This document shows, in pieces, positions 17,446 to 25,123 of a stretch of 64,000 nucleotides of DNA. How positions within the stretch are numbered: position 1 is the first letter of the stretch; every line of letters begins with the position of its first letter. Both the position numbers and the translations under genes were made by a program. The notes under the pieces are model-generated. The model had not been told where the DNA came from, did not search any database, and saw nothing but the letters and a program-made list of their open reading frames with translations. Source of the DNA: Amphritea sp. GTDB taxonomy: Bacteria; Pseudomonadota; Gammaproteobacteria; Pseudomonadales; Balneatricaceae. The stretch lies in assembly GCF_016744155.1 (NCBI RefSeq), contig NZ_JADGEW010000006.1:62001-126000 (forward strand), read 5' to 3'.

Positions 17446-17542
17446 AATCATTTCTTGAAGCGTTGCCAAAGACTAGTTTCTTGTGGTGAGTATCACTTCT
17501 CGGGTCTTATGGCTGCTTCAGGCTATTTATCGATTGAAACCA
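17446..17542. repeat. Intergenic repeat, copy 2 (about 95 bp)
   Basis: Diverged second copy of the block at 11575-11672. It lies between the LysR terminator and the 3' end of the ArsR-family gene. Conservation is spread over the full length rather than one core, which favours an old duplicated element over chance. Confidence 0.6.
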
Positions 17543-17574
17543 AAAGCAGACAAAGGCCGTTGCTGAGGATTAAT

Positions 17575-17868
17575 TTAATTGGCTTCATCCGCACAGCACT
17601 CCTCCTGTAAAAAACCGATCACCGAGTCTAGCTGTTCATATTGGGCTACACAAAACAGGGTTCGGCCTTCCCGGCGCTGAGTGATTAGCCCCGCTGATTC
17701 CAGGCTTTTTAAGTGGTGTGACAGTGTTGACCCAGGTATCTCCAGCTTCTCTTGAACCTCACCAACAGCAATGCCTTTTCTCCCGGATTTAATCAGCTGT
17801 CTGTAGACGGCAAGCCGAGTGGGATGGCCTAACTCTTTGAGTGCTTTTGCTGCCTGATCAATGTTCAT
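17575..17868 (-). CDS. ArsR/SmtB-family repressor
   Basis: A 97-residue winged-helix repressor. The HTH segment VQEKLEIPGSTLSHHLKSLESAGL carries the usual SHHL recognition helix. A Cys pair (ECC) near the C-terminus, with another Cys in the wing (LFC), gives a thiol set suited to arsenite or organoarsenical sensing, as in ArsR variants with C-terminal Cys; this is inference. It is divergent from an ArsP-like permease and faces two matching operators (17887-17962), so autoregulation and control of the permease are very likely. Confidence 0.9.
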   Translation of the reverse strand: MNIDQAAKALKELGHPTRLAVYRQLIKSGRKGIAVGEVQEKLEIPGSTLSHHLKSLESAGLITQRREGRTLFCVAQYEQLDSVIGFLQEECCADEAN

Positions 17869-17886
17869 CTATAGATCTCTCATAAA

Positions 17887-17914
17887 ATATATTTCCATAT
17901 TACTAGAAATATAT
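17887..17914. promoter_or_regulatory. ArsR-family operator 1
   Basis: ATATATTTC (17887-17895) and GAAATATAT (17906-17914) are perfect inverted repeats with a 10-base spacer. The same architecture recurs at 17937-17962. The site lies 19 bp upstream of the repressor ATG and would block its own promoter. Confidence 0.7.
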
Positions 17915-17936
17915 TGTTAGTAAAGTTCATATCCTT

Positions 17937-17962
17937 TATATTTCGACTATTCCAGAAATATA
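17937..17962. promoter_or_regulatory. ArsR-family operator 2
   Basis: TATATTTC (17937-17944) and GAAATATA (17955-17962), again with a 10-base spacer. It is identical in half-sites and spacing to operator 1 and centred 49 bp from it. It ends 13 bp before the permease ATG, so binding would occlude the promoter or start region. Confidence 0.7.
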
Positions 17963-17975
17963 GAGAAAGAAGTCA

Positions 17976-18890
17976 ATGAGCATTACCCTTGAAATGGCGC
18001 AAGAAAGTCTCGGAATCTTTGCTTTCCTAACTGTCGAATTGACAGTGCTATTCCTATTGATTAGCTATGCGGTTGGCGTACTGCAAGAATATATCCCGCC
18101 CGCTAAAGTACAGGCAATATTGGGCGGAAAGAACGGTAAGGGGTATTTTGTCGCAGGCTTATTAGGGGCTATCACTCCTTTTTGCTCATGCTCAACCATC
18201 CCTTTCTTGAAAGGGCTGCTGCGGGCAAAAGCCGGATTTGGAGCGATGATGGTGTTTCTATTTGCCAGCCCTCTGCTGAATCCAATTATTATCGGCTTAT
18301 TTATCGTAACTTTTGGTCCGAAGGTTGCCGCGTTCTATTTTGTGATGGCTATGGGGGTGTCAGTCATTGCCGGTTATAGTCTTGAAAAGCTTGGGTTTGA
18401 ACGATTCATCAAGGCTGAAGCTTACATCGACCCCAAAACAACGGGTTGTGCTAGTGCTTGTGGTGGCAGTAATACGCCCATAAACAAATGGAAATCAATT
18501 TGGTTTGTTACCTGGTCTGATTTTAAGAAAGTATTACCGTATTTGATGGGAGGAATTACTTTAGGGTCTCTAATCTATGGTTTTATGCCGACTGAGTTTG
18601 TATCTTCTATGGCTAGTGATGACAATTCTTTTGCGGTGCCTGTAGCAGCAATCATTGGTATTCCTTTGTATATTCGAGCTGAGGCTGTCATTCCATTGAG
18701 TGCTGCTTTAGCAGCCAAAGGGATGAGCTTAGGGGCTGTGATGGCTCTTATTATAGGCAGTGCGGGCGCTAGTCTCACTGAAGTGATCTTGCTGAAGTCC
18801 ATCTTCAAGAGTCAAATGATAGTCGCTTTTCTATCGGTGATTATTTCTATGGCCGTCGGCGCGGGGTATCTTTACGGGTATCTATTTTAA
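17976..18890 (+). CDS. ArsP/DUF318-type permease
   Basis: A 304-residue polytopic membrane protein with about eight helices. The hallmark is PFCSCSTIPFLKG (C70 and C72) in a membrane helix, which in ArsP transporters participates in moving trivalent organoarsenicals out of the cell. A cytoplasmic loop around residues 150-165 carries more cysteines (GCASACGG). With the divergent ArsR-like repressor and two operators it forms a two-gene resistance unit. No arsC, arsB or arsM is nearby, so the substrate could be an organoarsenical or another soft metal compound. Confidence 0.85.
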   Translation: MSITLEMAQESLGIFAFLTVELTVLFLLISYAVGVLQEYIPPAKVQAILGGKNGKGYFVAGLLGAITPFCSCSTIPFLKGLLRAKAGFGAMMVFLFASPLLNPIIIGLFIVTFGPKVAAFYFVMAMGVSVIAGYSLEKLGFERFIKAEAYIDPKTTGCASACGGSNTPINKWKSIWFVTWSDFKKVLPYLMGGITLGSLIYGFMPTEFVSSMASDDNSFAVPVAAIIGIPLYIRAEAVIPLSAALAAKGMSLGAVMALIIGSAGASLTEVILLKSIFKSQMIVAFLSVIISMAVGAGYLYGYLF

Positions 18891-19117
18891 CCGGAGAATC
18901 AGGCTATCTATCGGCTCAGAACTGGCATAGGGAATACTCTACTACTGCTTTAACGGGCGGAGCATACAAACCCAATACTACAGTGCTTATTATCACAACA
19001 CTGGGTCAGCGGCTCCAGAGAGAAAAATAGGCGGCATTCTGGACGTATTCCATGAAGAGCGACTATTCTGAACTTGTGACTAAGTAATTTAAGTCCGAAT
19101 ACGAGAGGGCTACCTCC

Positions 19118-19330
19118 ATGACTAAGACCGTAACCGGAACGTATGAGTCCGCTACTCAAATTAAGAACGCAAAAAATGATCTGATTGCAATCGGAATTCC
19201 GCAGGAACAAATTTTTGTTGATGATGAAAACCAACAAATCAAGGTGATGATAGCGGATGAAACCGAGCCGGAGATTGAAGATATTCTCAAGCAACATGAC
19301 GCTACTTCGACGAGTGTAACGACGAGTTAA
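19118..19330 (+). CDS. Small acidic protein, unknown function
   Basis: A 70-residue protein, soluble and acidic in its second half (ADETEPEIEDIL), with an alternating beta/alpha pattern that could form a small ferredoxin-like fold. The ATG has GAGAGGG upstream at reasonable spacing. I do not recognise a family. It stands alone between the ArsP-like permease and a long non-coding stretch. Confidence 0.6.
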   Translation: MTKTVTGTYESATQIKNAKNDLIAIGIPQEQIFVDDENQQIKVMIADETEPEIEDILKQHDATSTSVTTS

Positions 19331-19890
19331 CACCTAGAGTGATAATGAGTCGAATTTTACTCTTCAGCTTAATGCTTGTTTTTGGGTTAGTTTCAGCTTT
19401 CGGAGATATCAGCTTGTAGAGCCGTAATGCCGCCCCATGGCACAGAACCGAAGTTCAACTAATAGGTCTGCTTTGGGTTGGCAGCAGGTATCCTGGTTGC
19501 TTGGAGATGATCTTTATACTTCTGTTTCTTCCACCATACTGTAGCGAGGCGTGCTAGCATGCCCTCTGGGTACCCCACGCCGATAAGGCTATCAGCAGGC
19601 ACTAAGCTAAATGAATCGCTGTGAGGGCACAGTTCCTACAAAGTACGAACTCGTTTTTTCGGACCTCAGCCAAGCGAAGCGGTCGGGTAACGGACCTCGG
19701 GGTTATCGTTTGAATATTCCCTCGGCGCTTAACAGAGTATGATACATTTCGAGATTCAGGCTCTGTTATTTATATGATGGTAAGGGTGTAACTAAACCCA
19801 TCCGGATACTGCAAAAGTGACAGGTGACTAAAGCACTGAAAGATACCCTGGAAATATCTTTTTAATTCAATCTAATCCAAGAGACACCCT
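19331..19890. other. 560-bp intergenic region with a REP-like pair
   Basis: I see no convincing coding sequence. It contains the bounded element 19540-19640 and a repeat of CGGACCTC (about 19659 and 19694) near the imperfect palindrome AGCCAAGCGAAGCGGT. The rest is featureless. Confidence 0.5.
19540..19640. repeat. REP-like paired palindromic element, copy B
   Basis: It begins with TGTAG (19540-19544) and ends with CTACA (19636-19640), so the ends are inverted. The first hairpin is GGCGTG (19548-19553) with CACGCC (19576-19581) around the 20-base core TAGCATGCCCTCTGGGTACC (19555-19574), which is identical to copy A at 4930-4949. A second palindromic half (TGTGAGGGCACA) precedes the end. This is the layout of a paired REP (BIME-like) element. 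Confidence 0.55.
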
Positions 19891-20232
19891 ATGAACCTGC
19901 TTGATCCCTTTGGGCGTACGAAGGCCCGCCGCCAGAAAGAGTATGAGTCTCTACGGGCTTCATTAGTTAAGGCGGAGATTACCAGTTCGGCTCAGGCTGA
20001 AGCTTTGCAACTCAATGTCCAGCAACGAGGAAGATGGGCGATTTTGGGTGCGATAGTGCTGACTATTCTACTGTCAGTATTTTTCCCTGAATACAGAATC
20101 ATCTTTATAGCCGTGGGCGCACTATTTTGTTTTTGGGTTAATAAAATAACCCGCAACGGGAAGAAATATATTCGACGCTATATTGAGGAGGAACTAAACG
20201 AGGACTCAAGCAGTAATTCGGAAGAAGAGTAG
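19891..20232 (+). CDS. Small two-helix membrane protein, unknown
   Basis: A 113-residue protein. A charged, helical N-terminal part (residues 1-47) is followed by two adjacent membrane helices (about 50-66 and 70-86), a basic segment (NGKKYIRRY) and an acidic Ser/Glu-rich tail. It is probably an inner-membrane protein with both ends in the cytoplasm. I do not recognise a family. AAGAG lies upstream of the ATG. Confidence 0.6.
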   Translation: MNLLDPFGRTKARRQKEYESLRASLVKAEITSSAQAEALQLNVQQRGRWAILGAIVLTILLSVFFPEYRIIFIAVGALFCFWVNKITRNGKKYIRRYIEEELNEDSSSNSEEE

Positions 20233-20548
20233 TTTTTTCGTATTTAGGATCTTTCACTGACTTATACAGCATGTTGCCAAATGGTATTGTAGTGATCATC
20301 TTTGATCCACAGTTCCGTCGGAGTTGCTGGGTCGCTGACGACACAAGCCATCCCTTTAAACCAATGTGTATAGGTTTGTTCAAGAAAAGATCTAACTCTG
20401 AATGAGCCAATTGTTTGTATAACTTCAGATAACAAATACCAAGCTGATCGAGATCAATGAAGTGTCACCATATAGCCCGAACAGTCTGGCGGCTTCTCAA
20501 TTCCGTTCTACACTTGATGTTCTGTTAACTGAAAAGGGATGGTGCAGC

Positions 20549-20767
20549 ATGAACTTGGCTAATCAGCAATTACTAGACACCAGCAGACTTCAACAGCGGG
20601 CTAAACAACTGAAAATTCAGCAAGCCATGACGGAGAATCAGTCTCTCAATTTAGCCGCCCATGAAAGCGGCTTCAGTGATTACCAAGCCTACCTAGATGC
20701 AGTGCGTAAACAAGCTATCCAGATGATGCTCAATCAAAACCACCAGGCACAGCGTTCCTTTTCCTAA
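20549..20767 (+). CDS. Small hypothetical protein
   Basis: 72 residues, mostly helical and Gln-rich. The segment ENQSLNLAAHESGFSDYQAYLDAV resembles the short helical motif at the N-terminus of glyoxalase-associated small domains, but the match is weak. Coding is uncertain: AAGGG lies about 12 nt before this ATG, and the frame stays open upstream to a GTG at 20462. It may be a remnant. Confidence 0.4.
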   Translation: MNLANQQLLDTSRLQQRAKQLKIQQAMTENQSLNLAAHESGFSDYQAYLDAVRKQAIQMMLNQNHQAQRSFS

Positions 20768-20847
20768 GTCTGTTTTGAAATCTACATCGGCTCTTTAAGT
20801 CCGTTCTTGGCTCAGCCCTGAGTAAATGTGTTGTATAACATTGTGTC

Positions 20848-21735
20848 TTAGGCAGATAAACGCTCAGCTAAAAAATCAATCAATATCCTTACCCGCCGGG
20901 GCAGATTACGGCTGAGCGGGTAGAGTGCCGATATAGTGGTCGGTTGTTGGTAATATTGGGTGAGCAATAACTGTAAAGCGCCTTCATCAACTTGTTTCTT
21001 GAACAAAAAGCTGGGGCCAAAACCGATGCCCAGGCCATTTAACATTCCATCGACAACTAATGTCCCGTCATTACTGGTTAGATTGCCTTTCACTTTTACC
21101 GTGATTGATTCACCACTAGGCATTCGAAAAGGCCAGGCACGATTCGATTTTGAATCACCATAGATTAGGCAGTTGTGTTGTGTCAGATCAGCCGGTTGAG
21201 TTGGCTCTCCCCACTTTTCTATATATTGGGGAGAGGCTACCACCTGGAAAGTGCACTCTGCCAACCGGCGGGATAACAGACTGGAATCTTCCAGTTGACC
21301 GACTCGCAGAGCGATGTCGATACCTTCTTCCACTAGATCCTCAACCCGACCACTGGCAATGACATTCAGGTCAATATCGGGGTATTGATGTTGAAACTGA
21401 ATCAACAGCTGACTGACGCCCGAGATTATGAGGCTTTGAGGAACCGTTATGCGAATCTTTCCCCGTGGAGCGCTTTGGCTGTCCATTATTTCGGCACGGG
21501 CATTCTCCGCCTCTGCCATGATGAGTTTGCAGTGATTGTAAAACTGAGAACCTTCCTCTGAAAGGCTTAGCTTACGCGTGGTACGGTAAAGCAAGCGAGC
21601 GCCCAGGTCTTGCTCTAACAGAGATACCTGTTTACTGACGAAGGATTTGGATAGTCCTAGTCGTTCTGCCGCCGCTGTAAAGCTGCCTGCTTCCACAACA
21701 ACTGCAAAAGTTTCCATCAACGTTAAAGTATTCAC
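20848..21735 (-). CDS. LysR-family regulator (divergent from cytochrome b561)
   Basis: A 295-residue LysR protein with the usual HTH (residues about 4-60, with ERLGLSKSFVSKQVSLLEQDLGARLLYRTTR) and an effector domain closing with RVRILIDFLAERL. It is divergent from the cytochrome b561 gene with a 129-bp intergenic region. The likely targets are the b561 gene and perhaps the GST gene behind it. Confidence 0.9.
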   Translation of the reverse strand: MNTLTLMETFAVVVEAGSFTAAAERLGLSKSFVSKQVSLLEQDLGARLLYRTTRKLSLSEEGSQFYNHCKLIMAEAENARAEIMDSQSAPRGKIRITVPQSLIISGVSQLLIQFQHQYPDIDLNVIASGRVEDLVEEGIDIALRVGQLEDSSLLSRRLAECTFQVVASPQYIEKWGEPTQPADLTQHNCLIYGDSKSNRAWPFRMPSGESITVKVKGNLTSNDGTLVVDGMLNGLGIGFGPSFLFKKQVDEGALQLLLTQYYQQPTTISALYPLSRNLPRRVRILIDFLAERLSA

Positions 21736-21864
21736 ATTAGTGCCTGTCAGAGAACAATGAGTTCACCCATAGACTATATATCAATCTATAAGAACACAAT
21801 AAGCTTGACTCATATGGTTTTCACCAAGCTTTAGGTGCTAACAAAATTCTTATGGAGGTGACTT

Positions 21865-22431
21865 ATGAATACAGTACAGGTTGACGAGCAGAGCTATGGA
21901 AAATTAGCGAAATGGCTTCACTGGGGAATGGCCCTGATGTTGATAGTACTTGTGTCAGTCGGTACTTATATGACGGGGTTGGATAAGGCAGATCCCAGTC
22001 GTTTACAGATTATGGGGGTGCATAAATCTTTTGGTGTCATCTTCATGCAGCTTGCCATTCTTCGTTTGATCTGGAGCCGTATTAACCGTTCACCTTCGTT
22101 GCCGGAGGTTCTATCCGGTTGGGAGCGGGCACTCTCGCGCATCGTCACTGCTTCTCTTTATATATTAATGCTCGTGATTCCCTTTAGCGGATTTGCCATG
22201 ACTAACTTTGCAGGCTTTCCCGTCAGCCTGTTTGGTCTGGTCGAGCTGCCACAGCTGTTTGATAAAAATATAGAGATGGCAGGGCTGGCTAAGCAAGCCC
22301 ATTGGATTTTAGTTTACACATTGATGGCGGCGATCTTCATGCATGTTGCCGGGGCGCTTAAGCACCGCTTTCTGGATGCGCCCGAAGCAGATGTTCTTCC
22401 CCGAATGGTGCCGTTAAAGCCACGCGTCTAA
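21865..22431 (+). CDS. Cytochrome b561 family protein
   Basis: A 188-residue four-helix membrane cytochrome b. Histidines suited to di-heme binding are H17-region LAKWLHWGM, GVHKSFGV, KQAHWILVY and MHVAGALKH. Members accept electrons from quinol and some (CybB) oxidise superoxide. The ribosome binding site is excellent (GGAGGTGA). It is followed 53 bp later by a GST gene and is divergent from a LysR regulator, pointing to an oxidative-stress or detoxification unit. Confidence 0.92.
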   Translation: MNTVQVDEQSYGKLAKWLHWGMALMLIVLVSVGTYMTGLDKADPSRLQIMGVHKSFGVIFMQLAILRLIWSRINRSPSLPEVLSGWERALSRIVTASLYILMLVIPFSGFAMTNFAGFPVSLFGLVELPQLFDKNIEMAGLAKQAHWILVYTLMAAIFMHVAGALKHRFLDAPEADVLPRMVPLKPRV

Positions 22432-22484
22432 GTACTTTAGAGAACTATTCTTTATCAACTTTTTAGATATTTGAGGTTAACGCG

Positions 22485-23252
22485 ATGTCTTCATTAACGC
22501 TGCATCACCATCCACTGTCGGTTTGTTCAATGAAAGTTCGCCTTGCATTAGAAGAGAAGGGCTTAGATTGGTCTTCAAATGTAATCGATATTGTACGAGA
22601 GCAAGAACAGCTTGAACCATGGTATGTAAAATTGAACCCTAATGGTGTTATCCCCACCCTGGAATGTCACGACGCCGAAACAAAAGTTGTCACTAATTCA
22701 GCCAGTATCATTCGGTTTATCGCGGCATTGCCAGAAGGTAACTCACTGTTGCCAACCAATAAGAGTGATATCCAGCTAATGGATAAACTCATCGATCTGG
22801 CTGACGAGGTTGACCTTCAGATTCTCAGTTATGCACGCCATCCCTCCATGGAAAAGTCTGAGAAAATTCTGGATGCCCGCATCAATAAATCGTTGTTACT
22901 TGCTGAACAGAACCCAGAGCTTAAGAATAACTATCTTGCTTGTGCTGCCAGATCGGAGAAAAGCAAAACGTTCAGGGTAGACGTAAAACATATCAAGGAC
23001 ATTGAGCAAAGCGCTGTTGAGTCCCTCTCTTTTGCTGAAAAACAGATGAACGGCAACACATTCCTACTGGGCGACATCTATTCCCTGGCTGACGTTATAT
23101 GGACAGTGGTGCTATCGAGGCTCGATCTGCTGGGCTATACCGACTGGATTGATGGTAATGATTTTCCACTATTGGCAAGTTATTACCAACGTGCCCAAGA
23201 CCGTAAAAGTTTCACTCTCGCTCAGATTCAAAATGAGTGGTGGGATAAATAA
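22485..23252 (+). CDS. Glutathione S-transferase family protein (255 aa)
   Basis: The N-terminal thioredoxin fold has HPLSVCSMKVRLALEEKGL, where a Ser or Cys would contact glutathione, and LNPNGVIPTLE with the cis-Pro. A longer C-terminal helical domain follows, with the FLLGDIYSLADVIW capping motif. Its length and the SVCSMKVR start resemble tetrachlorohydroquinone dehalogenase/maleylacetoacetate-isomerase-like GSTs, but the substrate is unknown. Its last 40 codons are repeated, 796 bp downstream, as an isolated fragment (23926-24048). Confidence 0.87.
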   Translation: MSSLTLHHHPLSVCSMKVRLALEEKGLDWSSNVIDIVREQEQLEPWYVKLNPNGVIPTLECHDAETKVVTNSASIIRFIAALPEGNSLLPTNKSDIQLMDKLIDLADEVDLQILSYARHPSMEKSEKILDARINKSLLLAEQNPELKNNYLACAARSEKSKTFRVDVKHIKDIEQSAVESLSFAEKQMNGNTFLLGDIYSLADVIWTVVLSRLDLLGYTDWIDGNDFPLLASYYQRAQDRKSFTLAQIQNEWWDK

Positions 23253-23349
23253 TTCTTAATAAAACAACGGAGAAAAAAGCCAAAGAAGGCTAAAGAAAAA
23301 ACTAATCTACTTTTATTTCAAAAACGATAATCAACCTGAGAGAGTCATC

Positions 23350-23748
23350 ATGAGAAAAAAATTACTTACTTATATCTGTTCAATTATGCTACTTGGTTTC
23401 TTTTCAATATCTACAGCCTTTGCAGAAGGTACAGATGCAAGAACGACTTATGCTGTTGTATGGTCCATAGATACGAATGATGCCGAACTTTTCAATAATA
23501 CGATCGCCGTTCATTCTAAAAAAATACTAGAGTTATGGAAAGATGGCGTTATAGAAAATGTATATATTGACAGTGAAAAATCACATGACGTTGTACGTAA
23601 AGGTGACACTGCAAAAGTAATGTTTTTTATTAAGGCAAAAACAAACAAAGAAGCTAAAGCAATATTGGATGAAACGCCTCTAGTTCAAAAGAAAGTAGCA
23701 ACATATACCTTGCACACTGTTGGTACTCTCTGGTTAAAGCAATTTTAA
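23350..23748 (+). CDS. Secreted small protein (possible YCII/muconolactone-isomerase-like fold)
   Basis: 132 residues with a clear signal peptide: MRKK, then a hydrophobic stretch to about residue 25 ending in AFA. The mature part (TYAVVWSIDTNDAELF to TLWLKQF) has the beta-alpha-beta pattern of small dimeric barrels such as YCII proteins. It lies in the segment between the intact GST gene and the duplicated GST tail, so it may have arrived with the rearrangement. A strong hairpin follows at 23793-23822. Confidence 0.6.
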   Translation: MRKKLLTYICSIMLLGFFSISTAFAEGTDARTTYAVVWSIDTNDAELFNNTIAVHSKKILELWKDGVIENVYIDSEKSHDVVRKGDTAKVMFFIKAKTNKEAKAILDETPLVQKKVATYTLHTVGTLWLKQF

Positions 23749-23792
23749 TCTTGGGCTAACGACAATAAATAGGTATAAAAATTGACACCCTT

Positions 23793-23822
23793 CCTCCACT
23801 AAATCAAAAGGTTTAGTGGAGG
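23793..23822 (+). terminator. Probable terminator hairpin
   Basis: CCTCCACTAAA/TTTAGTGGAGG, a perfect 11-bp stem with an 8-base loop, followed by the weak T-rich ATTTCT. It lies 45 bp after the secreted-protein stop. Confidence 0.6.
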
Positions 23823-23925
23823 ATTTCTACTGTAAGGGAGTCTCCGGATAAAGCTCGAATTCAAGTAAAGGTCTTAGATTTTATAGGGCTTTCAGATGTT
23901 TTCGTTTCACTTGTTAGCTTCTTTA

Positions 23926-24048
23926 CTGGGCTATACCGACTGGGTCGACGGTAATGATTTCCCGTTATTGGCAAGTTATTACCAACGCGCTCAAGACCGT
24001 AAAAGTTTCACTCTCGCTCAGATTCAAAATGAGTGGTGGGATAAATGA
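23926..24048 (+). pseudogene. Truncated GST 3' end (duplicate of 23130-23252)
   Basis: These 123 nt encode the last 40 residues and stop of a GST matching the upstream gene. There are 9 nucleotide differences, but only one amino acid differs (Ile to Val); the rest are synonymous or in the stop codon. Homology ends abruptly at 23926 on the left and continues about 20 bp past the stop on the right (to the ribosome binding site of the next gene). The bias toward silent changes means the source was a functional paralogue that diverged before being truncated, not a recent copy. Confidence 0.85.
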
Positions 24049-24077
24049 TTTCTACTACAACAACGGAGAGCAGCATT

Positions 24078-24980
24078 ATGAAGAAGACAATCCGGCAGGC
24101 CATATTAATATTTGGCCTGATACTATCTACATTTACAGTGGCTTCGCCGCAGTTTCCGACCCAAGAGCCGATGGGTGGCCAGGAATTTGGCCACAGTGTT
24201 AAACATTTGGGCAATGGATTATATGTATTTCGTTGGTGGGTTTACCGTAATATTTTCGTCGTTACCGATGACGGCGTTATTGTGACTGATCCGCTGAACC
24301 CGAAAGCAGCCAAACTATTGCAGAGCGAAATTCGTAAGGTAACAGACAAACCTGTTAAGTATGTAGTCTATAGCCACAATCACCATGACCACATTTCAGG
24401 CGGTAATATCTTCAAAGCAGAAGGTGCGCAGTTTATCGGCCATGCAAACTTGGTTAAAGAGCTGGGCGATCATCCAAGCCCCGTCATTCCAATGCCCGAT
24501 ATCACCTTCGAAGATAGCTACACAGTTGAACTAGGTGGGCGCACATTGGAGTTGTCGTACTTTGGCCCCAACCACGGTGATAGCCTTGCTGTCATGCGTT
24601 TGCCTGAAGAGAAGGCTTTGTTTGTTGTTGATATCGTTACCCCTCGCAGAGTGGCCTTTAGAGACATGCCTGACTTCTCGCCTGATGAGTGGATTCGCTC
24701 TTTAAAAGAGATCGAAAAAATGGATATTGAATATGTAATATCTGCTCATGGGCCACAGAACCAACCGGCCATTGACCCCGCTTCAGTTGTGACTGAACAG
24801 CGTGTCTATCTTGAAGATCTGATGGCTGCGGTGAAAGACGCAATGGACTCAGGTACTCATAGTCCTGATGCGTTACGCGCGAAAGTGAAACTGCCAAAGT
24901 ACCAGGACTGGCAGTACTATGAAGAATGGCTACCGATGAATATCGAACGTATCTGGGCCTATTATCATATGGGCTGGTAA
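24078..24980 (+). CDS. Exported metallo-beta-lactamase-fold hydrolase
   Basis: A 300-residue protein with a signal peptide (residues 1-23, cut near VASP). The zinc site HNHHDH lies at 100-105, a further His is in GPNHGDSL, and Asp is in LFVVDIV, as in class-B MBL-fold hydrolases. It is likely periplasmic. ATG 24078 has GGAGA in front of it, a ribosome binding site that belongs to the duplicated block. The substrate is unknown; subgroup B lactamases and quinoprotein-relay hydrolases look similar, and nothing here argues specifically for antibiotic hydrolysis. Confidence 0.85.
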   Translation: MKKTIRQAILIFGLILSTFTVASPQFPTQEPMGGQEFGHSVKHLGNGLYVFRWWVYRNIFVVTDDGVIVTDPLNPKAAKLLQSEIRKVTDKPVKYVVYSHNHHDHISGGNIFKAEGAQFIGHANLVKELGDHPSPVIPMPDITFEDSYTVELGGRTLELSYFGPNHGDSLAVMRLPEEKALFVVDIVTPRRVAFRDMPDFSPDEWIRSLKEIEKMDIEYVISAHGPQNQPAIDPASVVTEQRVYLEDLMAAVKDAMDSGTHSPDALRAKVKLPKYQDWQYYEEWLPMNIERIWAYYHMGW

Positions 24981-25045
24981 GCAACGAAGGACAATTCCAA
25001 TAAAATGGTTGTCCGTTTGGTTATCGATATCTATTCGAGATAAAT

Positions 25046-25077
25046 AAAAAGCCCCGCTTGGTTGCGGGGCTTTTTTT
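25046..25077. terminator. Strong bidirectional terminator
   Basis: GCCCCGC/GCGGGGC with loop TTGGTT, flanked by five As and seven Ts. It separates the MBL-fold gene (+) from gcvP (-). Confidence 0.93.
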
Positions 25078-25123
25078 ATCTTAACCGTCGGTTTCTAGCT
25101 TAAATTACCCTGGTTAAGCAATT

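Noticed and set aside
18950..19333. 127-codon minus-strand frame opposite the 70-residue gene
   Set aside because: It is antisense to a gene with a good ribosome binding site; its composition is that of a shadow frame.
24078..24980. Calling the MBL-fold protein an antibiotic beta-lactamase
   Set aside because: The zinc motif is shared by many hydrolases and the neighbours are detoxification genes. There is no specific evidence for beta-lactam hydrolysis.
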